A stretch of 12,657 nt of DNA, taken from positions 1 through 12,657 of the forward strand of contig LCBW01000010.1 of the NCBI GenBank assembly GCA_000997465.1. Direction: 5' to 3'. Positions within the stretch are counted from its first letter, which is position 1, and each line of letters starts with the position of its first letter. This document shows positions 1 through 6,628 of this stretch, in pieces. The DNA comes from Parcubacteria group bacterium GW2011_GWC1_41_7 (GTDB lineage: Bacteria; Patescibacteriota; Minisyncoccia; UBA6257; HR35). Under the pieces are notes generated by a model that saw nothing but the letters and a program-made list of their open reading frames with translations, did not search any database and had not been told where the DNA came from. Position numbers and translations under genes: made by a program.

Positions 1-13
1 CACGATAAACTTA

Positions 14-41
14 AAACCTCCGCCTATATGTGCGGAGGTTT
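14..41 (-). terminator. Hairpin terminator downstream of rpmB
   Basis: A perfect 10-bp inverted repeat, AAACCTCCGC (14-23) and GCGGAGGTTT (32-41), encloses an 8-nt loop. On the minus strand it lies about 80 nt after the rpmB stop and continues into a short T-rich stretch (TTTTAAGTTT). On the plus strand it is followed by a longer but interrupted T-rich run (42-64), so it could serve both directions or end a plus-strand gene lying left of the window. Confidence 0.6.
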
Positions 42-65
42 ATGATTTATTTTGCTTTTTTTATA

Positions 66-117
66 CTTCGTGTTTCGAATTTAGAATTTTGTGCTTCGTG
101 TTTTGTGCTTCGTGTTT
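66..117. repeat. Short direct repeats of CTTCGTGTTT
   Basis: The decamer CTTCGTGTTT occurs at 66-75, 94-103 and 108-117; the last two copies belong to adjacent 14-mers starting GTGCTTCGTGTTT. They lie between the terminator-like hairpin and the rpmB stop. No coding or regulatory role is visible, and they may be slippage-derived intergenic sequence. Confidence 0.6.
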
Positions 118-123
118 ATTATA

Positions 124-327
124 TTAATGTTTTGCAGTTGCTAACCGTCCTTTTACTACCAAATTTCTGCAATTTGTGCACAGCTTTATTTTTTCGCCAG
201 ATGGCAGTCGCACCATCTGCAAATTTGCTTGCTGGCGATATCTATTTACGGGATTATAAGCAGAGCGCACTTTTTTGCGCTTGTTTACTTTTTGTGATGC
301 TTTTTCGCAATAATCGCACTTTCTCAT
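124..327 (-). CDS. rpmB: 50S ribosomal protein L28 (zinc-ribbon form)
   Basis: This encodes a 67-residue protein recognisable as bacterial L28, a structural protein of the large ribosomal subunit. The diagnostic stretch is the central NLQMVRLPSGEKIKLCTNC region, matching the NLQ-x-VR-LP-G-x-CT-x-C pattern of L28. Two CxxC pairs (C4/C7 and C50/C53) make the zinc-ribbon type. The protein is strongly basic, as expected for rRNA binding. I chose the ATG at 327: the frame stays open to 426, but that extension has no L28 similarity and runs into the structured leader. No Shine-Dalgarno is visible before the ATG. The gene sits alone between the PilM-like gene (158 nt upstream) and the hairpin at 14-41. 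Confidence in the family is high; the start is less certain. Confidence 0.88.
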   Translation of the reverse strand: MRKCDYCEKASQKVNKRKKVRSAYNPVNRYRQQANLQMVRLPSGEKIKLCTNCRNLVVKGRLATAKH

Positions 328-361
328 TAGAAATAATCGTTTTAGATATATAACACACGTA

Positions 362-381
362 GACAACGCGTACACGTTGTC
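362..381 (-). promoter_or_regulatory. Small hairpin in the rpmB leader
   Basis: GACAACG (362-368) and CGTTGTC (375-381) form a perfect 7-bp stem with a 6-nt loop. It ends 34 nt before the rpmB start and directly abuts the 100-bp inverted-repeat element. It has no T-run on the minus strand, so it is unlikely to be an intrinsic terminator. A leader-RNA role is possible but unproven. Confidence 0.4.
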
Positions 382-481
382 GTTGCGTCTCATAGGTGGC
401 TTATTAGCTTTGCCAAAGCCGCACATGGATTATTCCACAATCGCGTTTATGATTACATACCGCAATCGTATGAGACGCAAC
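382..481 (-). repeat. 100-bp element bounded by 13-bp perfect inverted repeats
   Basis: GTTGCGTCTCATA (382-394) is exactly complementary to TATGAGACGCAAC (469-481). The 74 bp between them contain competing short hairpins (for example GCTTT/AAAGC and GGCTT/AAGCC around 398-420) and two similar 9-mers, CGATTGCGG and CGATTGTGG, on the minus strand. The element fills nearly all the space between the stop of the PilM-like gene (486) and the rpmB leader. It could be a structured leader RNA for rpmB or a short MITE-like insertion; no target duplication is obvious. Confidence 0.55.
452..480 (-). promoter_or_regulatory. Candidate rpmB promoter inside the inverted-repeat element
   Basis: On the minus strand TTGCGT (480-475) and TGTAAT (457-452) are separated by 17 bp, a fair sigma-70-like match. 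Transcription would begin near 445 and give rpmB a leader of roughly 118 nt containing the hairpin at 362-381. Inference from spacing and consensus only. Confidence 0.3.
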
Positions 482-485
482 AATT

Positions 486-1826
486 TTACGGCAATTTAAG
501 CGTTAATACAATAGGTGTCAAAGTCCCCTCTTTCTTGCCCTTTTTCAGTGTTACTTGAGAAGTTATTGTTTTTGCCTTTGCAACAAGCTCCTTCATTTGT
601 TTATCAGTTGCAGATCCCGTGAAAATAATGGAATCTTGCGTATATTGAATACTTTTAATTTCAGAAAATAACGCAGTGCTCTCTTCTATAAAATGCACCC
701 TCTCCACTGGAATACTGGATGTCGTACTTTGCGTCGATCCCGTCTTTTGAAGCGCGATTAAAATTCCTTCCGCCGAAGTTTGAACCTCTCGAACATTCAA
801 TCCTTGCGCATCAATAGCTTCCTTGCGCAATGCCTCGTTTTTTGCTTTTAAAGAGACAGTATATACCGCAAGTCCCGCATACACAAGCACTATGCACCCC
901 AAAAACACAAATGTCCATTTTCTTATGGCAGAAAACGCGCGAAGAGTAAAAATTGTTTTGAGGGGATTTGCAATATTGAGCGCAATTTCATCATGTCGAG
1001 ACAAAATTCCTAAAACCCGGTTATGCACGCCTTGACCGAGTACTTCTGCTGGATTTTTGGGAATAGTGATAACATTCAAATCAACCTGCAGTGATACCTC
1101 AACATCAGAAACAACCACAATTCCTCCAAGATCCATTTTAATTTCTTCAATGCTGAATTTCTGGAGCGTGAACTGCACAAATCGCTCAAGGAGTACATTA
1201 ATATCTTGCGGAGTTGATACAAACTCACTGAATGTATTTTTTATAATTCCGTTTTCATACGTAAATCCGGTTAACACATTTGCATAAAACAACAGCATAA
1301 AATACAGCTTATCGGTTTGAAGGGTAACTTTTTCAGTGACGTAGCGAAGTTGGCTTAAAAGAGATGGCTCGGTAATTGCTGGTATGACTCCAGATGATTC
1401 AAGTGTTTTTTCAATAGTTTCTAAAATCTGCCGATGATAAAACATTACCAAAAAACTTCTGTTTTGATCCTCCGAAGGAACCTCTTGATATGACCAAAAA
1501 TATTGATCAAGCGGAAGAGGAAATTCCGATTGAATTTTCATTTTCAACACCCCGTCAATGCCCCCCTCTTTAATATCGGGAATATTGATAATATTCGTGA
1601 AAAAATAGGGAAGATTTAAGCTGACTCCCACCTCGCTTCCTTGCAGATGGAATTCTTTTACGCATTGCCGCAAAAATTCTGTGTCTACTTTATCTTTGAC
1701 CACAAACCCAGGATGTTCTTTTGTCATAACAGTAACTGCGTCTTCCTCATTTTTTTTCGGAAGCACTGTAATAACATCTATGCGATTGGGAGATAAAATA
1801 AGATGCGTGCGAGATACTGATTTCAT
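486..1826 (-). CDS. PilM-like type IV pilus inner-membrane protein with PilN/GspL-like C-terminus
   Basis: This encodes 446 residues from the ATG at 1826. The N-terminal part (about 1-285) resembles the actin-like cytoplasmic PilM family; the clearest match is IQSEFPLPLDQYFWSYQEV at about 98-116, the conserved PilM stretch. One strong transmembrane segment follows at about 305-326, then a charged linker and a C-terminal domain (about 384-446) whose alternating pattern resembles the PilN/GspL ferredoxin-like fold. PilM and PilN are usually separate proteins, so this is a GspL-like fused layout that would link a cytoplasmic platform to the outer face of the membrane in pilus assembly. The upstream TTG at 1868 would overlap the preceding gene; the ATG at 1826 leaves 8 nt after its stop, with GAGGTGG about 15 nt upstream. 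No other pilus genes are in view. Confidence 0.72.
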   Translation of the reverse strand: MKSVSRTHLILSPNRIDVITVLPKKNEEDAVTVMTKEHPGFVVKDKVDTEFLRQCVKEFHLQGSEVGVSLNLPYFFTNIINIPDIKEGGIDGVLKMKIQSEFPLPLDQYFWSYQEVPSEDQNRSFLVMFYHRQILETIEKTLESSGVIPAITEPSLLSQLRYVTEKVTLQTDKLYFMLLFYANVLTGFTYENGIIKNTFSEFVSTPQDINVLLERFVQFTLQKFSIEEIKMDLGGIVVVSDVEVSLQVDLNVITIPKNPAEVLGQGVHNRVLGILSRHDEIALNIANPLKTIFTLRAFSAIRKWTFVFLGCIVLVYAGLAVYTVSLKAKNEALRKEAIDAQGLNVREVQTSAEGILIALQKTGSTQSTTSSIPVERVHFIEESTALFSEIKSIQYTQDSIIFTGSATDKQMKELVAKAKTITSQVTLKKGKKEGTLTPIVLTLKLP

Positions 1827-1834
1827 AGATTGAT

Positions 1835-3412
1835 TTACCGCCACCTCATGCTGGTTTGCATGTACCAACGTTCAATTTGATCGAACCTGTTTTCTGGCTG
1901 GCGCAAAATGCGAACATGGTATCCTCGCACATTATTGGGCATCACGTACAGATAATGTGGATTTACCAAAAACAACGTACTGCCAGTTTTTAAAATTTCT
2001 TTTTCCAAATCAACAAATGCCTGTTCTTTGTCTTTTTGTTTTAAATCTTCAATTTCCAATTTTTGCAGCACTTGATTGATTGCGGGGTTTGAATAGTTAA
2101 TAAGATTAAACGGAGATGTTTCATGAAAAAACGGCGTAAGATTCGGCGGAAGGTTGTAATTGATTCCAAACAACACGGCTTGATATTTTTTTTGTGGAAT
2201 GATTTCAGTAGAAATAGTTTCAATATCTTCGGTACGAATGGTAAGCGGCATCACTTTTTTAAGCTGCTCGCCAATGTTTTGAAAAAAATAATTTTGAGGA
2301 ACAACCAATTCTATTGTCTTTTCGTTTTCCCCAGAAGTTTTCTTGAACTCTGAAATGTCAATTTGTTCCAATCGTCCTAAAATATTACGAATGCTTGGGC
2401 TATACAGAGTCGGAGATATTTCTGCGTATCCTTCAAATACTTCTCGCCTTATTTTTTTTCGGTCAATTTTGTCACTATATGCGTTTGCATTGAAACTTCC
2501 TATCTCTTTGCTGTTGAAAAATACGCCTACCACTCGAGGGAGTAAGATGCGCTCGACATGAAGCCGTTTACTCAGTGTGTTTCCGATAGTATTATAGGTA
2601 AGTCCCGAAACCGCCTGCACGTTGCGCAATTTCATCGCTTCGGTTGCGGATTGCAAATTCGGATACATTTTAAATGTTACTTTTGAAATGTATGCCTTTG
2701 GACGATATAGTTTGTTGGGAACAAAAACAATTTCACTTTTATTTCTCCATGCAATTTTATATGGCCCTGAGGTGACGGAGAGCAATTCTTCTTCGCGTGA
2801 AGACCACTCATCTGACCCAATCCGGCTCCAAAGAGATTTGGGCAGAATATAAACCTGATTAATTTTATTCAAAAAATAATTATCCTTTACTTTCAAACTA
2901 AACTCAATTTGAAAATTATCAACGCGGCTTATGTCGACGTTTGAAAATAAATTTTTTACCTCTCCCGGTCCGTATTTGCGAAGCATCTCAAACGAATACA
3001 ATACATCATCGGATGTTATTTTTTCGCCCGTGCTCCATACTCGATTATCCTTAAGCTCCACGATATACCGCAAGCCGTTTCCAACCGGAGTGATTGATTT
3101 TGAAAGCTCTAAGGCAAAATTTCCTTCTCCATCATCAACCAACAGGCGATCGTAGAGCAAGTTCACCAGTGATCGTTCGCTGGATTTACCTGCAAGCAGT
3201 GGATTAAGGGTATCAACGGGTTGATATAATCCTTCAATGAATTCTCCACCCGCGCGCGGAATACGCATAAAATTATTTTTTACCAGCATATACAGGGGCG
3301 GCATCAAAAGTCCAATTGCCAAAATAAAAACACTTAAAATTGCCAACTTCTCTTTTGTTTTGAGTGTTTTAAAAAGTTTTAAGATGATAAGGATTTTTTT
3401 TCTTACATCCAT
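1835..3412 (-). CDS. Membrane-anchored peptide/oligopeptide substrate-binding protein (SBP_bac_5 family)
   Basis: This encodes 525 residues. A basic N-terminus and one transmembrane helix (about 23-46) anchor an extracytoplasmic domain. The region GEFIEGLYQPVDTLNPLL (about 56-73) and VWSTGEKITSDDVLYSFEML (125-144, the W-S-x-G-E-x-(I/F)-T-x-x-D-V signature) identify the extracellular solute-binding protein family 5, which binds peptides for Opp/Dpp-type ABC importers. There is no lipobox cysteine, so anchoring is by the helix and not by a lipid. The ATG at 3412 overlaps the last codons of secG by 10 nt, suggesting translational coupling. No permease or ATPase gene is nearby, so the protein may act with a distant transporter or serve another peptide-binding purpose. 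Confidence 0.82.
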   Translation of the reverse strand: MDVRKKILIILKLFKTLKTKEKLAILSVFILAIGLLMPPLYMLVKNNFMRIPRAGGEFIEGLYQPVDTLNPLLAGKSSERSLVNLLYDRLLVDDGEGNFALELSKSITPVGNGLRYIVELKDNRVWSTGEKITSDDVLYSFEMLRKYGPGEVKNLFSNVDISRVDNFQIEFSLKVKDNYFLNKINQVYILPKSLWSRIGSDEWSSREEELLSVTSGPYKIAWRNKSEIVFVPNKLYRPKAYISKVTFKMYPNLQSATEAMKLRNVQAVSGLTYNTIGNTLSKRLHVERILLPRVVGVFFNSKEIGSFNANAYSDKIDRKKIRREVFEGYAEISPTLYSPSIRNILGRLEQIDISEFKKTSGENEKTIELVVPQNYFFQNIGEQLKKVMPLTIRTEDIETISTEIIPQKKYQAVLFGINYNLPPNLTPFFHETSPFNLINYSNPAINQVLQKLEIEDLKQKDKEQAFVDLEKEILKTGSTLFLVNPHYLYVMPNNVRGYHVRILRQPENRFDQIERWYMQTSMRWR

Positions 3413-3618
3413 ATTCGTGCAAGTGAAAGCGCAAGAATGACTATTGCAACAATCCATGTTGCGGTGTACATCCATTTATCAACTCCCCTGCGCGCAAAAA
3501 ATGGCATGCCACTTCCGCCAAGGACTGCGGAATTAAATCCACCGCCTCCCCGCTGTTGCAACGCAATGAGCACAATGAGCGCGATGCTGCACACGATTAA
3601 AAAGATATCTTGAATCAT
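3403..3618 (-). CDS. secG: Preprotein translocase subunit SecG
   Basis: This encodes a 71-residue protein with two transmembrane helices (about 4-20 and 50-68) joined by a glycine-rich loop. The LQQRGGGGFNSAVLGGSG segment followed by FFARRGVDKWMYTAT is the SecG signature (QRG-GGG... RRG-x-DK-xxxxT). SecG is an auxiliary subunit of the SecYEG channel that helps SecA-driven export. It starts 12 nt after the holA stop, without a recognisable Shine-Dalgarno, and its end overlaps the start of the substrate-binding protein, so the three genes are probably one transcript. Confidence 0.93.
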   Translation of the reverse strand: MIQDIFLIVCSIALIVLIALQQRGGGGFNSAVLGGSGMPFFARRGVDKWMYTATWIVAIVILALSLARIWM

Positions 3619-3630
3619 TTGTGTAGGTAT

Positions 3631-4530
3631 TTATGAAATGCCCAAAAGAAGTTCTTCTGGAATTTCAGCATATCGTATCGCAAATTTTTTATACTTGCGT
3701 TCAATACCCGACAGTGCATCATGCAACTGTATAAGTTCATCATACGAGAATTTTGTGCTTGAACGCAAGAGCAATTGTTTATAGAATTGCTTGAGATCGA
3801 CCTGGTCTAATTGTTTTGCCTGCATGGCATATTTTACCAAAAGCATGGAAAATATCGTTGACTGCAAAAGACGCAACAATCCTATGACATCTTTGTCCGG
3901 ATATTTCATCAAAAGCATTTCACGCTTGAGGTAATGATAAAATTTTACGAAATCTTTTTCCCTCAAGAAATTGGAAACCTCAAATACATTACTCTCGTTT
4001 GGCCACCTTACTAAAGATTTTAACTCTTCTTGGGTAATAAGTGTATCCTGCCGAAATGCCGCAAGTTTTTTAAATTCGTTCAAGCAAAACGCCGGATTTC
4101 CTTTAAATACCTGCGCTAAAACAGTTGCTGTTCCCGGGTGCACGACAATGCGGTATTCTTTCAACTTTTGAGTGATCCACTTTTGAAAACCCGCTTGTTG
4201 TCCCGATATTTTTTTATCAAATTGCGCATCTATAATTTTTACCGATTTGTTCTTTTGTTTTGCAAGTTTTGTAAGTAAATTTTTCGGTTCTTGCGCGAAC
4301 AATAAAAGTACCTGGCAATTAAGTGAAAATACAGGATGCGAAACGGGAATGTCTTTCGCATCGCTCACCACAAGCGGCGATACCGTTCCCCAGAGGCGTT
4401 GATTTGCGTGCGATGATAACCTTTCTAAAAAATCAGGACTTTGAAAAGAAAGAAGCGTAAACTTTCCATGAGTTATTTCTTGAATATGTTCTTGTATAAG
4501 AAAGTCCTCCCCAAAAAGAATGGTAATCAT
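3631..4530 (-). CDS. holA: DNA polymerase III subunit delta
   Basis: This encodes 299 residues with the layout of HolA, the clamp-loader subunit that opens the beta clamp. The N-terminal third (ITILFGEDFLIQEHIQEI) corresponds to the degenerate nucleotide-binding domain without a P-loop. The middle stretch from about 118, WITQKLKEYRIVVHPGTATVLAQ followed by GNPAFCLNEFKKLAAF, matches the usual delta pattern, and a helical C-terminal domain follows. It is highly diverged, as is normal for this subunit. The codon before the ATG is TTG, which could be read as an alternative start, but the ATG at 4530 is preferred because a perfect extended -10 lies exactly where a leaderless transcript would begin on it. 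The HU terminator is immediately upstream. Confidence 0.82.
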   Translation of the reverse strand: MITILFGEDFLIQEHIQEITHGKFTLLSFQSPDFLERLSSHANQRLWGTVSPLVVSDAKDIPVSHPVFSLNCQVLLLFAQEPKNLLTKLAKQKNKSVKIIDAQFDKKISGQQAGFQKWITQKLKEYRIVVHPGTATVLAQVFKGNPAFCLNEFKKLAAFRQDTLITQEELKSLVRWPNESNVFEVSNFLREKDFVKFYHYLKREMLLMKYPDKDVIGLLRLLQSTIFSMLLVKYAMQAKQLDQVDLKQFYKQLLLRSSTKFSYDELIQLHDALSGIERKYKKFAIRYAEIPEELLLGIS

Positions 4531-4536
4531 CAAAAA

Positions 4537-4545
4537 ATTATAACA
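4537..4545 (-). promoter_or_regulatory. Extended -10 promoter for a leaderless holA-secG transcript
   Basis: Minus-strand TGTTATAAT is a perfect TGn-TATAAT extended -10. Only six bases (TTTTTG) separate it from the holA ATG, so the expected start of transcription falls on or next to the A of the start codon. Its upstream flank is the HU terminator stem, so no good -35 is present and the TG extension probably compensates. Confidence 0.65.
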
Positions 4546-4574
4546 GACAGGGCCGCATCATATGCGGCCCTGTC
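4546..4574 (-). terminator. Strong intrinsic terminator of the HU gene
   Basis: A perfect 13-bp GC-rich stem (GACAGGGCCGCAT at 4546-4558 with its complement at 4562-4574) has a 3-nt loop and lies 25 nt after the HU stop. The minus-strand tail is TGTTATAATTTTTT, so the T-rich tail overlaps the holA -10 box: the end of one transcription unit and the start of the next share sequence. Confidence 0.8.
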
Positions 4575-4598
4575 CTTTCAGCGAGAATAACGCTTTTG

Positions 4599-4886
4599 TT
4601 ATTTAACTGCTTCTTTCAAGTCTTTTGCGGCAGTGAACTTTGGAACGATAGTTGCAGGAACGTCAACTTTTGCTCCCGTGCGTGGGTTTGTTGCAATACG
4701 TGCCTTTCTATCACGTACCTTAAAGGTTCCCAATCCCGGCAATTTCACCTGCTCACCCCTCTTCAAGCTCTTCGTGATAAGCTCAACTAAACGATTGAGC
4801 ATATCAACTGCTTGCTTCTTTGAAAGACCAAATTCGTCTGCAAGTTGCTGTGCAAGTTGCTCTCTTCGAACTGTTTCTGGTGCCAT
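4599..4886 (-). CDS. HU-family DNA-binding protein
   Basis: This encodes 95 residues of the bacterial HU/IHF histone-like fold. The N-terminal helices (REQLAQQLADEFGLSKKQAVDMLNRLVELI) are the dimerisation domain, and PGLGTFKVRDRKARIATNPRTGAKVDVP is the HU signature with the beta-arm carrying the conserved RxxRxxxNPRTG. HU dimers bend and compact DNA. The gene has its own promoter (TTGATT-17-TACAGT) and a strong terminator, so it is a single-gene unit, in keeping with high expression. The leader is about 48 nt and has no obvious Shine-Dalgarno next to the ATG. Confidence 0.95.
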   Translation of the reverse strand: MAPETVRREQLAQQLADEFGLSKKQAVDMLNRLVELITKSLKRGEQVKLPGLGTFKVRDRKARIATNPRTGAKVDVPATIVPKFTAAKDLKEAVK

Positions 4887-4940
4887 AGTTATTTGATAAA
4901 AGATGCAAAGTGTGGTTCGACCTTTGGCTTCTTTTTCTTA

Positions 4941-4969
4941 ACTGTACACTAAATTGCCAGAAAAATCAA
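4941..4969 (-). promoter_or_regulatory. Sigma-70-type promoter of the HU gene
   Basis: On the minus strand TTGATT (4969-4964) and TACAGT (4946-4941) are separated by exactly 17 bp. Predicted initiation is near 4934, about 48 nt before the HU ATG. This is one of the two best -35/-10 pairs in the window. Confidence 0.6.
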
Positions 4970-4999
4970 GTAAATTGTTCATAAATACCCATAAAATAA

Positions 5000-5026
5000 A
5001 GGTTTTTTGATCATCTTTAAAAACCT
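5000..5026 (-). terminator. Terminator downstream of rny
   Basis: AGGTTTTT (5000-5007) pairs with AAAAACCT (5019-5026) around an 11-nt loop, 23 nt after the rny stop. The minus-strand tail reads TTATTTTAT. The stem is AT-rich and weaker than the HU terminator but has the right form and position. Confidence 0.6.
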
Positions 5027-5049
5027 CAAAAATGGCTTAAAATGGGCGT

Positions 5050-6564
5050 TTATCTTGCGTATTCAACGGCACGCTTTTCACGAATAACAATAACCTTTAT
5101 TTCCCCAGGATACCGAAGGTCTTTTTCTATTCTTTTTGCAATTCCTTTTGCAGTTTCAAGCATCTCAAAATCGGTGATTTCTTCCGATTTTACAAATACC
5201 CGAAGCTCTCTTCCCCCTGAAATCGCGTACGCTTTCTCAACTCCCGCAGTTTCTGACGCTATACGCTCTAAATCTTCCAACCTCTTGATGTACATCTCTC
5301 CTGTTTCACCGCGCGCGCCCAATCTTTTTGCTGAAATTGCATCCGCCGCAAGAACCACATACGCCTCCGGAACCGCAAACGGGTACGTTTCGTGATGAGA
5401 TCGCATTGCAAGAATAACCTTTTCAGATACTTTATATTTTTCCAAAATTCGAATGCCAATTTCCAGATGTGTTCCTTCAATTTGATGGTCCACTGATTTT
5501 CCAACATCGTGTAAAAATCCTGCTTTTTTCGCAACATCCTTATCAAGCCCTAGTTCCTCTGCAATCATCCGCGAAAAATGCGCAACTTCAATGGAGTGAG
5601 ACAGAACGTTTTGTCCATAGCTGGTACGAAACTTCAGCCGTCCCATCAGATGAATAACGTCTTCGGGAAGATCTAAAATCCCAAGTTCATACGCCGCCGC
5701 TTTTCCAGCTTCGCGAATATCTTCCTCTACTTTCTCTTGGGACCATAAAATTGACTCTTCAATGGTTGCCGGATGAATACGCCCGTCTTTCAAAAGCTTA
5801 TTTATAGCAATTGCGGAGATTTCCCTGCGCACAGGATCGTAACAAGAAAGCGTGACTACTCCTGGGGTTTCATCAATAATAACTTCAACTCCCGTTAAAT
5901 TCTCAAAATGCCTGATATTTCGGCCTTCTTTTCCGATAATACGTCCCTTCATTTCATCATTTGGGAGCGTAATAGTTGTGGTGGTGTTTTCATCAACAAC
6001 GGTTCGGCTATACCGTGGCAATACATTCAAAACCACTTCCAATGCTTCTTTTTGAAGCTCATCTTTTTCAAAATTTTTAAGCTTTACCATGCGCTCTTTT
6101 AATTCTTCCTCATGTTCTTTCTGCACCTTATCAAAGAGAATTTTAAGCGCTTCCTCGCGGGAAAGTGACGTGATGCGCTCAAATTCTGCCGTAATTTGCT
6201 GACGCTGTTGACTGATTTCTTTTTCAAGAACTTCCACTTTTTGAACACGCTGTTCAACGCTACCCTTTACCTGCAATACTTCTTTTTCGCGCATATCCAA
6301 AAGCTCCTCGCGTTTTGTCAGCCGCGACTCTCTCTGCCGAACGTCGTCAAACATTCGGTCTTTATCTTTATTTGCTTTTTCAACAATATCAACTGCCTTT
6401 TTTTCGGCCTCTAAAACAATTTTATCTTCCGTGCGCTTGACTTCTTCCAAGCGATTTTGAATTTGAGACTCAACTGATGCTATGTTTTTCTTTGCAAGTA
6501 AGTATCTCGCAAAAAATCCGATGCCAATACCAACTGCTAATCCGAGTAGTGTTAACGGGTTCAT
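5050..6564 (-). CDS. rny: Ribonuclease Y
   Basis: This encodes 504 residues, close to the usual size of about 520. An N-terminal transmembrane helix (about 4-23) is followed by a long charged coiled coil (about 30-165). Next comes a KH RNA-binding domain with the loop GRIIGKEGRNIRHFE (207-221), and an HD metal-dependent phosphohydrolase domain with HD at H352/D353 (GFLHDVGK) and HH at 390-391. RNase Y is a membrane-bound endonuclease that starts mRNA decay. All domain signatures are intact. The ATG at 6564 is the natural start, just before the membrane helix. It is transcribed divergently from gpmI, with overlapping -10 boxes. Confidence 0.96.
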   Translation of the reverse strand: MNPLTLLGLAVGIGIGFFARYLLAKKNIASVESQIQNRLEEVKRTEDKIVLEAEKKAVDIVEKANKDKDRMFDDVRQRESRLTKREELLDMREKEVLQVKGSVEQRVQKVEVLEKEISQQRQQITAEFERITSLSREEALKILFDKVQKEHEEELKERMVKLKNFEKDELQKEALEVVLNVLPRYSRTVVDENTTTTITLPNDEMKGRIIGKEGRNIRHFENLTGVEVIIDETPGVVTLSCYDPVRREISAIAINKLLKDGRIHPATIEESILWSQEKVEEDIREAGKAAAYELGILDLPEDVIHLMGRLKFRTSYGQNVLSHSIEVAHFSRMIAEELGLDKDVAKKAGFLHDVGKSVDHQIEGTHLEIGIRILEKYKVSEKVILAMRSHHETYPFAVPEAYVVLAADAISAKRLGARGETGEMYIKRLEDLERIASETAGVEKAYAISGGRELRVFVKSEEITDFEMLETAKGIAKRIEKDLRYPGEIKVIVIREKRAVEYAR

Positions 6565-6587
6565 AATAATTGATGAAGTGTTGTAAT

Positions 6588-6616
6588 TTGACCTGCATTT
6601 CTTACAATTATATCAT
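6588..6616 (+). promoter_or_regulatory. Promoter of gpmI
   Basis: TTGACC (6588-6593) and TATCAT (6611-6616) are spaced by exactly 17 bp. Predicted initiation near 6623 leaves only about six bases before the gpmI ATG at 6629, too few for a Shine-Dalgarno, so the message is probably near-leaderless. Confidence 0.6.
6607..6615 (-). promoter_or_regulatory. Extended -10 promoter of rny
   Basis: Minus-strand TGATATAAT is a perfect TGn-TATAAT. It would start rny transcription near 6600 with a leader of about 36 nt. The box overlaps the gpmI -10 (6611-6616) on the opposite strand, so the two promoters should compete for polymerase. Confidence 0.5.
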
Positions 6617-6628
6617 ACCTATCATCAA

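Noticed and set aside
30..353. Plus-strand open frame across rpmB
   Set aside because: It is antisense to a recognised ribosomal protein gene, and its translation has no recognisable features.
328..426. N-terminal extension of L28 up to 426
   Set aside because: The extra 33 residues do not resemble L28 and fall in the leader hairpins; the ATG at 327 gives a normal-length protein.
1827..1868. TTG start at 1868 for the PilM-like protein
   Set aside because: It would overlap the preceding gene by 34 bp with a non-ATG start; the ATG at 1826 follows that stop with 8 nt spacing.
3413..3475. Longer N-terminus of the substrate-binding protein
   Set aside because: The extension lies inside secG in another frame and is Cys/His-rich, unlike a signal anchor; the ATG at 3412 directly precedes a basic stretch and the membrane helix.
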